In this document: piece after piece, positions 27,601-34,267 of the stretch
Numbering within the stretch: position 1 is the first letter of the stretch
How the letters are laid out: the number at the start of each line of letters is the position of its first letter
Assembly: GCA_035479875.1 (NCBI GenBank)
Contig: DATIIH010000008.1
Span: 11,743 to 75,742 of the forward strand
Direction of reading: 5' to 3'
DNA: 64,000 bases
From: PMNU01 sp035479875
Lineage (GTDB): Bacteria; Patescibacteriota; Saccharimonadia; Saccharimonadales; UBA4665
Notes under the pieces: generated by a model
The model's database searches: none
Seen by the model: only the letters and a program-made list of their open reading frames with translations
Told to the model about the DNA's origin: nothing
Translations under genes and position numbers: made by a program

Positions 27601-28528
27601 TGAGCGTCTGCTGCACGGGAGCCGATATTGGGCCACCGCTCTGGGTAGTAACACTTGGTGCGGCAATTTGGAATCCTGCGAATGCACCGTCCAGTTCGTA
27701 TGTACCCGCATGGTTGTCCTTTGCCGATAGGTTGGCACCAGAATAGGCAAACGCAAAACCTGTGGCAACATTGCTGTTGTTAAGAACGATACTCTCTTTT
27801 ACCTGCGAACCGCTCACTTTGTATTGCAGGTCCACGCTTGGCCACACGTTTTTATACGTTACTACTTGGTCTGGCGCGCTACCCGTAACAACTGGGGATA
27901 CTGTTGTGCCGCCCACCGGTACCAGCGTAAACAGCTGGCCACCTTTGGTCAGCTGCACGCCTTCACTGCTCTGGCCAAAGCTGACCTGCCAGGCGTTAGC
28001 CTTACTGTGCCACTTTCCTGCACTGTCTTTGACGAGCGTCATATCTACGTCTTGCCATTTGCCGCCACCGTCTTTATAGCTCGTAGCTTGCGTACTAATA
28101 ACCTGGGTTCTGGAGCCGTCGGCATTCAAATAAGTCTTGGCCGTTTCGGTACGATTATCGTCGAGGGTCTTCACATGGCGGCGATCTTGCGTTTCGCCAG
28201 TTACTTGATGGAGTTTGTCTGCCCTAAGCTGATCTACTATTTGCTGGGGCAACTTACTACGCTGTGCGCCGTTATATGCAGCGTCTGCGGCTAACCCCCC
28301 GGGCAGATTCTGCATACTATTGAGGGCATGGGGAGTACGGCGTTGTGCCTCAAGGTAGTTGTTGACGTACGCGAACAAGCCTGTTTGCCCGGCCATTGCA
28401 AGGAGCATTATGGACATAACAAAAACACTTAGCACGCGGTTGCTAAGTGTTTTCATCGCGGAACCCACAGTTGGGCGTGGTTTGATGTTATATCCTCTGC
28501 CGTTGCCCAGTTTGTCTGTCCAGCGCAT
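21650..28528 (-). CDS. RHS-repeat polymorphic toxin with three PA14 modules
   Basis: A 2292-aa secreted or surface protein. Start ATG 28528 follows GGAGGTGG. A late signal or anchor helix (LSVFVMSIMLLAMAGQTG) lies at about residues 33-50. Then come an N-terminal domain rich in DNRTE-type strands (to about 330), an FN3-like segment (about 500-620), PA14 modules near 675-800, 833-976 and 1413-1510 (GLVGDYY, GLVGRYY, TSDDGSRVYV/SDDGARVYI/SDDGARLWV), and YD/RHS repeats from about 1000 to 2150 (YDNIGRL, YDSRSRLTQK), closing with GRFTQVDPVQGG and DPVNDEDISG. The last 135 residues are a variable toxin (SSGEIDALKKAGYDPEGLK, YDIFKDGQQNLYIKPKSG) resembling polymorphic toxin type 33 from memory. The RHS shell would cage it; targets are probably rival bacteria or the host cell. 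Confidence 0.9.
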   Translation of the reverse strand: MRWTDKLGNGRGYNIKPRPTVGSAMKTLSNRVLSVFVMSIMLLAMAGQTGLFAYVNNYLEAQRRTPHALNSMQNLPGGLAADAAYNGAQRSKLPQQIVDQLRADKLHQVTGETQDRRHVKTLDDNRTETAKTYLNADGSRTQVISTQATSYKDGGGKWQDVDMTLVKDSAGKWHSKANAWQVSFGQSSEGVQLTKGGQLFTLVPVGGTTVSPVVTGSAPDQVVTYKNVWPSVDLQYKVSGSQVKESIVLNNSNVATGFAFAYSGANLSAKDNHAGTYELDGAFAGFQIAAPSVTTQSGGPISAPVQQTLNGSTIDVSLDQNWLASQKPSAFPVVIDPTVVNVGANYQNMTSTGLFCLPGGGCGNSVGHDTANNWDWRFQYGVTIPTGGTNQVIANAVLHLDMGTSPVGITGPEQITVDHANCSTYNCFDLAYGEATGTATTTADIDLAGLYRAAVLNSDTTPWFTVRGEEGGTVDKYKMFDDTKTTVTFTYETLPNQSLIDSSNPNISVPADSGTSVTTQPTLASLSTAATDPDGPGPQRYRYIVASTKSIPATNPLNMLPSVTGVVADSSTLDSPQWVVPDNVLQDGNTYYWQALVWDGYNTTPAPWVYSPVYSFKVDLRNGKDATQAFDSSGPVSVDFATGNVTTSASSHTMDALGGTIGLGLDYNSPLRSRPGLVGDYYNDPLQTRTFPSSSIAPTLTRVDPNVNFAWGASSPSTGVVSTDNFLTRWSGWFVAPATATYQFGTTSDDGSRVYVTNMTTPYVDSWSAGTTNNYGTGIALTAGQLVQIKYEYAEWTGSATAQMLVKTTDGVTVTPRVIPTIWLQTGPRSIATPHGLVGRYYTDPGAAHTFPTDLNDPTRLFLTRTDASLNQNWGAGSPVPGGPTDNFMAEWTGQFRVPLTDTYTFGVGSDDGARVYINGTLVTDAWSDHNASPIRYGSSNSYSQGDLLNIKVDYYENTGSAQMGLYVREVTLGTADIPVDSTWLNPQAQILPDGWGLALDGDGSVSYSYVSINSGGVTLYDSTGQTHEYKYVNGGFTPPINESGQMVRNGDGTITLQDSDGQTYVFSSNGTIVSVTQPADDRAPAALQYTYGSTGGSVPRLTQIADGVNSTRKLSIYYGGDANCPAAPSGFLAANATSFICGATSSDGRTAGFFYVNGTTGPQLGRIALPGNDLTDYQYLSGLLSSVRSSLANDAIAAGVRSQDSTELTAPTYDGLGRASSVTMPAATAGAVRLAHTYDYLTGSATQMHVVNATEPNGFNRKVTYDGTYRTLTDTDVANLTTTTVWDSVKDLVKSTTDPAGLKTTILYDYADRPTDTYGPAPAAWFDANGVPLTTPTNYTPQVPHSQNVYEENINGLAAAYHEVNTAVNGTGATTKVLFGSPKLHGTGVGVANGDILKTWGGTPPITPASGNGWGVSLTGWIHLATNGSYAFRTHSDDGARLWVGDTLLTDDWTDGALRNHPNNTTANGIFVNTAGDKWYHVRLDYYNKSVGSVLDTDAQLELYMTPPGGGETSALGSLLKPNYGLVTTSKEFDSSASVGDTVTTNNYGTNPELGLLQSSTVDPTGLNLTTTNMYEAQGASGGFLRQLSSALPGGATTNYAYYTATDVKDNPCTTGTVESYPQAGMLRLKTEPDPDGAGSQTPITTESIYDDSGRVVATRFNTESSWTCLTYDSRSRLTQKVIPANANGSARTVVYDYAVGGNPLVSSTNENGGGVELATTIDLLGRTTSYQDQNNSAATPTVTTYDNIGRLISRSGKMGLEEFTYDNLNRLTGQKLDSIVLAVPTYDAFGRLQQVTYPRASLQKQVINRDTLGRVNGYDYTLGNGTTHETDAVTLSQSGQVVSGTELTKAKSYTYDKVGRLTNATLGTNTYGYSYATPSGATCNQSSANLNANKDSNRTSQTVNGATTTYCYDNADRLIASSDPGLTTPIYDTHGNSSSIGQSLNAKYLAFNYDSSDRTTQINQVFGTNYTSQYSYDPQDRLTTRTENKAGTLQWASYYGYTTSNDTPDYEMDNTFTVRERYLHLPGGVLFTIRSSASSFSSISNVYSLPNIHGDIMATTKGSGAIQDTFTYEPFGKITSTALPDNTNGKADYDSLGQYQKQTETNFTNQPQLMGARIYMSVMGRFTQVDPVQGGNANNYAYPTDPVNDEDISGMIGWKRWFTDRYNNVNSVVAKTQKVGQKITSWCGGSSLRGAGCNVGFALVTRGRSKGGGGKFGEGFGNLQMKRISSGEIDALKKAGYDPEGLKRGYSPKNSSKYDIFKDGQQNLYIKPKSGIGPGDPLNINMKDVW

Positions 28529-28583
28529 GTACCACCTCCATCTTCAGTAAATCTTAAGCAACTAAATATTGGCACACGTAGCC

Positions 28584-28740
28584 TCACAACACAAGCGGTT
28601 TTTGTACACACTTACTAGCAAGCTTTTTGGTCAGGCGTTCAAGCAGCGCGGCTTCATACTGTATTTCTGGTTTGGTGCGCCAGTTTGCACCGTAGAGTCT
28701 TAAAACGCACTTGCTACTATCGGCGGTTACCAAATTTTTA
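28584..28740 (-). pseudogene. Fragment of an aminoglycoside/homoserine-kinase-type phosphotransferase
   Basis: With no start codon, the minus strand reads AYNKNLVTADSSKCVLRLYG, then ANWRTKPEIQYEAALLERL, and stops at 28584-28586. KxVLRLYxxxWRTxxEIxYELxLLxxL is the beta3-alphaC segment of the APH/choline-kinase fold, so this is about 50 residues of the N-lobe only. The C-lobe with the catalytic loop is absent and the upstream part is replaced by the GIY-YIG-like gene, which it abuts. It looks like a gene broken by arrival of the neighbouring element. Confidence 0.55.
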
Positions 28741-29334
28741 TTATACGCTTCTGCTGGCTCTCATCAGGGTCTGTAACTCATCTTCAATAGCTTGCTCAAT
28801 TTCTCTAGTAAGATAATCGTGTTCTGCGCTTGCATTCCAGCGGGCAGCATTATGAGTCGGGCGATAGAGTTTGATTAGGAAATCTTCCTGCCGTTTTATT
28901 TCAGCTTCACTAATAGGGTCTTCGACTGCTATCCAGAGCACGATACGTGAGCCGCTTTTTCGTAAGCTCCTTGTGGAGTCTCTATGCTTGTCATCATAGA
29001 GTTTCCTATCCTGCTTAATAATCGGCTCTCGGCCATAAACTTCAGCCCAAAATGCAATACATTCCTCTCTAAGCTCATCATACATTCGTGTATGGAGAGA
29101 AAAAGTTTTGGCTTTCCCAGCTTTGCCCAAATATACAGTTTCCCACCAGCCCATATCATTAAACTTTCCCCAAAGATACCATCCTGGCAGTGAAGGTACG
29201 CTAGCTATCGTGTTGCTTATTAGTTTTGAATACTGCGACTGCAATTCCTTGTTCTTAAAACTTGGCATTTCGGGATTGCCCAGTGCAAACTCAAAGACCT
29301 GAAAAAGACTGAAGTAACCTGTTTGTAGCTTCAT
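28741..29334 (-). CDS. GIY-YIG-like nuclease-fold protein
   Basis: A 197-aa protein with PGWYLWGKF followed about 15 residues later by ETVYLGKAGKAKTF and LHTRMYDEL: the GIY...YIG pair in the variant form GWY...YLG, with the Arg on the next helix in place. A late Glu in RQEDFLIKLYRPTHNAARWN fits the metal-binding Glu of the family. Such domains cut DNA; stand-alone forms occur in phages and mobile elements. No Shine-Dalgarno is evident at the first ATG. It begins the block of element-like genes and abuts the phosphotransferase remnant. Confidence 0.65.
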   Translation of the reverse strand: MKLQTGYFSLFQVFEFALGNPEMPSFKNKELQSQYSKLISNTIASVPSLPGWYLWGKFNDMGWWETVYLGKAGKAKTFSLHTRMYDELREECIAFWAEVYGREPIIKQDRKLYDDKHRDSTRSLRKSGSRIVLWIAVEDPISEAEIKRQEDFLIKLYRPTHNAARWNASAEHDYLTREIEQAIEDELQTLMRASRSV

Positions 29335-29438
29335 AGGTTGAACTCGTTACTCATACCTCTATACTACATGAGTTGATTGGCAATGCCGGGCATATGGGTG
29401 CGCCGCCGAGGGCGACTATCCCATGACAGCAAGTAGCG

Positions 29439-29444
29439 TATAAT
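29439..29444 (+). promoter_or_regulatory. -10 box directly ahead of the 65-aa membrane protein
   Basis: TATAAT ends 8 nt before the ATG at 29453. Transcription would start at or next to the start codon, giving a leaderless mRNA. No convincing -35 box is seen. Confidence 0.4.
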
Positions 29445-29452
29445 TCAGCGTA

Positions 29453-29650
29453 ATGAAACGCGAAAAGAAGGCCAGCAAACTTCAGCTAATAGGCCGGGTT
29501 GTTATCTACGCTGTCCCATTTTGGTTTGCAATCGTGCTACTACTCGGCATTATGGATAGAAAAGACGTGCGGCTCCAGGCACTCATTCTGGCGTTGGCGT
29601 TCGCCATCTTCGTTGTTGTTGATAAGAACCTTCCTGATAGCCAAGAGTAG
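29453..29650 (+). CDS. Small two-helix membrane protein (65 aa)
   Basis: A basic start (MKREKKASK), two membrane helices (VVIYAVPFWFAIVLLLGIM; LQALILALAFAIFVVVD) and a short polar tail. No Shine-Dalgarno, but TATAAT 8 nt upstream supports a leaderless transcript. Function unknown; it lies alone between two minus-strand genes. Confidence 0.5.
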   Translation: MKREKKASKLQLIGRVVIYAVPFWFAIVLLLGIMDRKDVRLQALILALAFAIFVVVDKNLPDSQE

Positions 29651-29684
29651 CGCTCGGCGACCATATGTTCACAGCAAGTAACGA

Positions 29685-29939
29685 TTAGAGATGCTCTCTC
29701 AAAACGTCAGTGCCGTCTTTAGCTTGCTGAGCATTGTCCGCGGCGTCCTGCGTTGTCTTTTGCAGCTCGTCCAGCTTACTGTCAATGTCTGCGGTGGTGT
29801 TATTACCGGCCTGCACTGCGTCATCATCTGCCACATGCACGGCGTGCAACAGGTAAAGGCTCATGCCCGATAGAAAAAGAATAAGTACAAAAGACGCCGC
29901 CACGTAGAAATTCAAAAACTTATCGCTCATTAGTTTCAT
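29685..29939 (-). CDS. Small membrane-anchored coiled-coil protein (84 aa)
   Basis: A strong GGAGGGAG Shine-Dalgarno precedes the ATG. One membrane helix (FYVAASFVLILFLSGMSLYLL) is followed by an acidic, Ala/Asp/Gln-rich segment (DIDSKLDELQKTTQDAADNA) likely to form a coiled coil outside the cell. No lipobox. Reminiscent of small envelope spacer proteins, but no family is recognised. Confidence 0.62.
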   Translation of the reverse strand: MKLMSDKFLNFYVAASFVLILFLSGMSLYLLHAVHVADDDAVQAGNNTTADIDSKLDELQKTTQDAADNAQQAKDGTDVLREHL

Positions 29940-29997
29940 TACAGCTCCCTCCGCTATTGATGGCCTTATTCTACACCATTATCAGGTGGAAAATATC

Positions 29998-30029
29998 ACG
30001 TTTTAAACGTAAGCAGCACGTAGTATAAT
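29998..30029 (+). promoter_or_regulatory. Palindromic operator and promoter of the ImmA/IrrE-like gene
   Basis: A perfect palindrome ACGTTT-T-AAACGT (29998-30010) overlaps a weak -35 (TTTTAA, 30001-30006) placed 17 nt before a consensus TATAAT (30024-30029). The operator would let a repressor block the promoter; ImmA-type peptidases usually cleave such repressors. Confidence 0.5.
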
Positions 30030-30070
30030 GTTGCCTCTTCACCTATAATTATGGTAGAAAGGGGAAAGAT

Positions 30071-30571
30071 ATGGACATAGCAACAATAGAAGCAAAAACA
30101 AATGACGTACTCGCTAAAAATCAGATTACGTCACCGTTCGTTAATGTATTCGAAATTGCAGCCTCCGAAGGCATTGCTATTAAGTATAGGAAGTTTCCTC
30201 TTAAGTCGAGAAGTGTATCAGGGTTTTACTTCCCTAAGGATAAGACAATTTACTTAAATGTTGACGAATCTTCCGAGCGCCAAGTGTTTACGATCGCGCA
30301 TGAGCTTGGGCATTATTTTCTTGAACACAACACCAATGAATATGGGGTCTATAAGCGTCAAGACTCCTACGTAGGCATAAAGCATGAAAATGAAAGAGAG
30401 GCGGATTGTTTTGCGGCAAACCTCCTAATGCCAAAACGCATGATAAAAGAAGAGCTAGCAAGATACCCATTCTTAAAGGAAGCAAATCCTAGCCTGCTCT
30501 CATTGCGCTTTGGTGTTTCAGCAAGCGCAATGACAAATCGTCTTAAGAATCTCGATATTATAAAAAGGTGA
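30071..30571 (+). CDS. ImmA/IrrE-family zinc metallopeptidase
   Basis: A 166-aa protein with the zinc motif FTIAHELGHYFLEH (HExxH, about residues 77-82) and the downstream Glu in ENEREADCFAANLLMP that supplies the third ligand. ImmA of ICEBs1 and IrrE/DdrO systems use this fold to cleave an XRE repressor after DNA damage or a cell-cell signal. Here no adjacent XRE repressor is seen, but a palindromic operator sits in the promoter and two XRE proteins lie about 22 kb away. A good AAAGGGGAAAG ribosome site precedes the ATG. A membrane protein follows after 4 nt. Confidence 0.87.
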   Translation: MDIATIEAKTNDVLAKNQITSPFVNVFEIAASEGIAIKYRKFPLKSRSVSGFYFPKDKTIYLNVDESSERQVFTIAHELGHYFLEHNTNEYGVYKRQDSYVGIKHENEREADCFAANLLMPKRMIKEELARYPFLKEANPSLLSLRFGVSASAMTNRLKNLDIIKR

Positions 30572-30575
30572 CCCC

Positions 30576-31001
30576 GTGACACAAGACAAGAATGTGCCTC
30601 TAGCTGATGATCCTGAAAAAGCGCAAGATACAGACGAAGAACGCCAAGAGCTGGTAGATGAGTCTAGCCCTATTGATGGCGGAGCAAGCGAAGTAGCCAT
30701 AAAAGAGACCACACTTTCTGATATACAGAAAGACAGCGCATGGCTAGAGCTTCAACTACAAGAATATAGAGAAATAATAGGCCATAGGAAAAATTGGAGC
30801 GATGGACTACTTTTGCTGGTAGGCTATATTATTATAGTAGACTTTGTGATTGTGGGAGCGGTGGGTGCGGGGTTGCTCAGTTTTGTGATCACATGGTCAA
30901 TACCAGCATTCATAACTGCTAATCTTGCAGAAGTATTTGGTCTTAGTTTTATTGTCGTACGGTACCTTTTCCCTAATCATAAAGACTCAAAGGATGAGTA
31001 A
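30576..31001 (+). CDS. Membrane partner of the ImmA-like peptidase, unknown
   Basis: A 141-aa protein starting with GTG 4 nt after the peptidase gene. The first 50 residues are highly acidic (PLADDPEKAQDTDEERQELV), then a linker and two membrane helices (LLLLVGYIIIVDFVIVGAVG; FITANLAEVFGLSFIVVRYL). A cytoplasmic acidic region plus a membrane pair next to a regulatory peptidase is seen in some phage-like and anti-phage loci, where the membrane part is an effector. Function here is inferred only. Confidence 0.65.
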   Translation: MTQDKNVPLADDPEKAQDTDEERQELVDESSPIDGGASEVAIKETTLSDIQKDSAWLELQLQEYREIIGHRKNWSDGLLLLVGYIIIVDFVIVGAVGAGLLSFVITWSIPAFITANLAEVFGLSFIVVRYLFPNHKDSKDE

Positions 31002-31071
31002 AAAACTCTTTAAACGACTAATCAAGCGAGCTTCGCAGCCCGCTCCAAAAGCACCGGACAAACCGCAGTAG
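30994..31071 (+). CDS. Possible 25-aa basic peptide
   Basis: ATGAGTAA overlaps the stop of the preceding gene and opens a 25-codon frame, MSKKLFKRLIKRASQPAPKA ending in DKPQ. It is strongly basic with a Pro-rich end. Overlapping starts suggest translational coupling, but the ribosome site is poor and such short frames arise by chance. Confidence 0.3.
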   Translation: MSKKLFKRLIKRASQPAPKAPDKPQ

Positions 31072-31182
31072 CGCGGTGGTTGTAGTATTGATCATATGCA
31101 AGCTTTGATATGTGAAGTGTCTTGGTAGCTCAAAGCCTCTTCCCTGTGGGAACAGGCCTAATTCCGTTGCAAGCAACGAAAT

Positions 31183-32010
31183 TTACTGGATTTCATGCAA
31201 TGCAAGTACCTGCACAGGTTCTTCAACATCCCGCCATACCCTGTCGTATCCTGGTGTTATGGTCCTTAACTTCTCCATATTAGTCGTGTATATCTTTGGT
31301 TCTTCGTCGTAGTGTTTTCTAATAAGTCGCCCCGCTTGCTTTTGAAAGCGTATCTCGGTGCCAACGATATCGCCGACCACCAAGATTTTAGGCAGCTTGG
31401 TATTTGTTTCGTCTCTCCAGGTGCCATCATCTGAGTATTCTATATAGCGCCTAACCTTGCCAACGTAACCAAAGAAGGGCTTAATCGGATCGATGATTTC
31501 AAGAAAGAATTCCTCATGCTCACCATCTACTTCAAGGCGAATAAGTGCTTCCGGTTTCTGCTTGGGAAAATATTCATACAGGGCTATCTGACTTTTGGTG
31601 AAGAAACGCAGACTATCTCCGTAGCGTCCTTTGAGGCAACAATATACTGTACACACTTTCAAATACTGTACGATTGATGACGGCTTGGCATTTTTGTCCC
31701 CGTAAATGTTGTGCAGTACTTTGTCGTCGCACTTATCTCTCATGAATTGTTTTAGCGCCTTAATACCGTTTTCTAGCAAATAGTACTCTGCTGGCTTACC
31801 GTGAATTTTGTACTTTCCATCGTAGTTTCGGCCAATATAGTTTTTGTCTAAGAGTATTTTGAGTCGTTGGTGTATTTGATTTGGGTTGGTGAGTTTGATG
31901 TCCAGCATTATGGTCAGATGATTAGAAGTAAGAAAGCGGAAGCGATAGAACAAGCGTAGTAGCTCGAGTTGTTTTGCGTTGGGAGTGTAGATATCCTCGT
32001 TTGTGGTCAT
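31183..32010 (-). CDS. Winged-helix protein, replication-relaxation-like
   Basis: A 275-aa protein with an N-terminal winged helix (AKQLELLRLFYRFRFLTSNH, HQRLKILLDKNYIGR, PAEYYLLENGIKAL) and a C-terminal alpha/beta domain with an acidic strand (RLEVDGEHEEFFLEI) and TKLPKILVVGD. The layout fits the 'replication-relaxation' proteins of plasmids and integrative elements, thought to bind DNA at the replication origin; the second half resembles a restriction-endonuclease-like core but I cannot identify a full catalytic set. It supports a mobile origin for this block. Confidence 0.6.
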   Translation of the reverse strand: MTTNEDIYTPNAKQLELLRLFYRFRFLTSNHLTIMLDIKLTNPNQIHQRLKILLDKNYIGRNYDGKYKIHGKPAEYYLLENGIKALKQFMRDKCDDKVLHNIYGDKNAKPSSIVQYLKVCTVYCCLKGRYGDSLRFFTKSQIALYEYFPKQKPEALIRLEVDGEHEEFFLEIIDPIKPFFGYVGKVRRYIEYSDDGTWRDETNTKLPKILVVGDIVGTEIRFQKQAGRLIRKHYDEEPKIYTTNMEKLRTITPGYDRVWRDVEEPVQVLALHEIQ

Positions 32011-32111
32011 AGTGTGACTCTATACGTAGTATAAGGATAGTAAAGACCAGAAACAAGGAACAACAGATACAATCAAGTTAGGAAGGGTGTATACCGTACT
32101 ACACCTTTTCT

Positions 32112-32498
32112 TTACTCAGGGCCGCCTGTTTCTAGAACCTCGAGTAATAGCCATAGCCACTGTGCGGCGCCCAATTCTTTAATAAGCTTCTCGTTTACTT
32201 GTAGCCATTGCCCGCGAGTGACAAGCGGCTTATGGTGGCCGCGTAGCCTGTCGGATGCCCTCATTGCGATAGTCGGGTCAATGACGTCGTGCCCGTCATA
32301 TTTCGGCCGCGGCAATGAGATCACGTCGAGGAATTCATCTAGCCATGCCCTAGTGCCCATATCTTCCATGAGCTTCGCATTCAATAGCACCCAATCTTCT
32401 TTGGCTGTCTTCGCGCTGTGATCGAAGAAAAGGTGAGCTTGCAAAGGTACAGCATAGAAGGGATTAAGTAGCGCGGCCGCATTTTCATCTGGCGTCAT
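32112..32498 (-). CDS. Unknown protein with an internal duplication (128 aa)
   Basis: Two related segments are visible: EDWVLLNAKLMEDMGTRAWL near the middle and GQWLQVNEKLIKELGAAQWL near the end, sharing W....N.KL...G...WL. Each probably folds as a small helical unit. No signal or membrane segment. On the minus strand an AGTATA-complement -10 box (TATACT at 32507-32512) lies 8 nt from the ATG, so the mRNA is probably leaderless. No family recognised. Confidence 0.55.
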   Translation of the reverse strand: MTPDENAAALLNPFYAVPLQAHLFFDHSAKTAKEDWVLLNAKLMEDMGTRAWLDEFLDVISLPRPKYDGHDVIDPTIAMRASDRLRGHHKPLVTRGQWLQVNEKLIKELGAAQWLWLLLEVLETGGPE

Positions 32499-32554
32499 AA
32501 CCTTATAGTATAACTAAATTTGGAGGACTGAGGTACGATTTAACAGTTTTACTC

Positions 32555-32590
32555 TTGAAATTAGTCGCCTACGACTAGTATAATTAGTCG
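32555..32590 (+). promoter_or_regulatory. Recombinase promoter embedded in inverted repeats (operator or att-like site)
   Basis: TTGAAA (32555-32560), 18 nt, TATAAT (32579-32584). The -10 box is framed by CGACTA (32572-32577) and TAGTCG (32585-32590), and a third copy TAGTCG lies at 32562-32567. Three half-sites around a promoter just upstream of a recombinase gene fit either autoregulation or a recombinase-binding attachment site. Confidence 0.5.
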
Positions 32591-32607
32591 AGAAGGGCTA
32601 ATCTAAT

Positions 32608-32778
32608 ATGGTGCATGAGGGTAACAAACAGCTAGAATCTTTGGACAGCATCGAATTACTTCGAGGCATATTAGAGAGTCAACAATCCCGATCGGTAACT
32701 TACCAGGAAGCCACAGACATCGGCGAATCACTGCTCACCTTTTATGAAATATTGGGTGGTGAGGCAGCAGATGGATAA
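32608..32778 (+). CDS. Small acidic protein overlapping the recombinase start (56 aa)
   Basis: Starts 24 nt after the TATAAT box and ends inside the first codons of the recombinase (stop 32776-32778, recombinase ATG 32771). Sequence MVHEGNKQLESLDSIELLRG continues to an acidic helical end (LLTFYEILGGEAADG). The overlap and shared promoter make it likely to be the first gene of the recombinase operon; small genes in this position can act as directionality or regulatory factors. Not recognised by family. Confidence 0.5.
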   Translation: MVHEGNKQLESLDSIELLRGILESQQSRSVTYQEATDIGESLLTFYEILGGEAADG

Positions 32779-34267
32779 CAAGAATGCCGTTGCGCTCGCC
32801 CGTGTTTCTGGCAGAGGTCAGGAGATTGAGGGCTATTCGCTGGACGCGCAGCACAAACTCCTGATGGACTACAGCGCACGTCAAGAGCTGCATATCATGA
32901 AGGAATTTCTGCTAACCGAGAACGCATCGGTTTCTGAGGGTCGCAAGGTCTTCAAGGAGATGATGGCCTTCGCATCAGTTAAGAAAAACCGTGTGGCTCA
33001 TATTGTCGTCGAGAAAGCCGACCGCTATACGCGCAACTTCAAAGATGCGGTACTACTAGACGATTGGCTCGCTGCAAATTCCGAACGCAAACTCCACTCT
33101 GTGAAAGAGAGCCTCATCCTGCACACTAACGCCAAGTCCGACGTTAAGTTTATGTGGAACATCAATGTAGCTGCGGCTAAGAAATATACCGATACCCTAC
33201 GCGAAGAAATCAAAAAGGGCTACACCGAAAAGTTGGCGCAGGGATGGTTGCCCCACGGCCCGCCGCCCGGTTATATGAATATAACAACAAATGGCAGACA
33301 TGTTCACCACGCCCCCGATCCCAAGACCAAACCAATCCTTATTAATGCCTTTAAAAAATACCTGGAGCCTGGCGAGTCAGTAGGTTCGATCAGGGAGCTA
33401 ATGGATCATATGGGTCTACGAAACAGAGTGGGTCGGCCGCATTGCAAGGCCAGAGTCCATGAAATTCTGGACGATCCTTACTATGTAGGTATTATCCGCT
33501 TCGACGGCCAAGAATATCCCGGAGCGCACGAGCCACTTATCAGTAAAGAGCTGTACGCAAAGGTTCAACAAAAACTTCACGGTAAGCGCCCTAATCGGTA
33601 TCGTCAGCATAATCCCGTATTTAAGGGCGTTATTAGCTGCAAGAATTGTGGCGGTCTCGTGACCTGGCAGTTGCAGAAAGGCCGCTACTATGGCACATGC
33701 CAACGCAACAGCGATGCCTGCCGAGGCCGCAAGCTACTGCGCGAAGACAGAATCGAGGCAGAGGTTGTTGTCCTGCTAGAAAAGCTCGTCTGCCCCTCAC
33801 AAGAGATTATCCAGTGGGTCGCCGATACCATGCGCGGCCAGCATCAAAATAGTATCGAAGAAAAGGAGCATCTATGGAATTCGGTTAAGACACAGATCGA
33901 TAGAGTCGAGCGTATGGACGACCGCTTGTACGAGGACAAGCTCGCCGGTGAGATATCGATTGAAAAGTATGTCGAGAAGCACGCCGAATTTGGGCGCCAA
34001 CAAACCGAGCTACGCAAGCAGCTAGAGAGCATCGACAAGTCTTTTGGCAACCGACTTGACCAGGTTTTAGTCTTGTTGGAATTGTCCCAAAAGGCTGCTC
34101 AAATCTACGCTAAAAGGACGCCTCAACAAAAGCGGCTGATAATAACCAAACTTTTCAAGGAAGTAGTCTTTGACAACAATGACCTATCTGTTAGCTACAC
34201 AAATTTTGCACAAATCATTGCGCGAAACGTGTTAGAAACGAAAAAATTAATAGGAGACGAACAATGA
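32771..34267 (+). CDS. Large serine recombinase (site-specific integrase/resolvase)
   Basis: A 498-aa product. The frame opens at 32744, but ATG 32771 with GAGG 6 nt upstream starts at the conserved N-terminus. Residues 1-150 form the resolvase catalytic domain: ALARVSGRGQEIEGYSLDAQ (catalytic Ser in ARVSG), VEKADRYTRNF (active-site Arg). The recombinase domain follows (LPHGPPPGYMNI, RVHEILDDPYYVGIIRFDG), then a zinc ribbon (ISCKNCGGLV and CQRNSDACRG, CxxC...C...C) and a coiled-coil C-terminus. It integrates or excises DNA between short att sites. It sits at the right end of a block of mobile-type genes and next to a tRNA, so it probably moves this element. Confidence 0.93.
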   Translation: MDNKNAVALARVSGRGQEIEGYSLDAQHKLLMDYSARQELHIMKEFLLTENASVSEGRKVFKEMMAFASVKKNRVAHIVVEKADRYTRNFKDAVLLDDWLAANSERKLHSVKESLILHTNAKSDVKFMWNINVAAAKKYTDTLREEIKKGYTEKLAQGWLPHGPPPGYMNITTNGRHVHHAPDPKTKPILINAFKKYLEPGESVGSIRELMDHMGLRNRVGRPHCKARVHEILDDPYYVGIIRFDGQEYPGAHEPLISKELYAKVQQKLHGKRPNRYRQHNPVFKGVISCKNCGGLVTWQLQKGRYYGTCQRNSDACRGRKLLREDRIEAEVVVLLEKLVCPSQEIIQWVADTMRGQHQNSIEEKEHLWNSVKTQIDRVERMDDRLYEDKLAGEISIEKYVEKHAEFGRQQTELRKQLESIDKSFGNRLDQVLVLLELSQKAAQIYAKRTPQQKRLIITKLFKEVVFDNNDLSVSYTNFAQIIARNVLETKKLIGDEQ

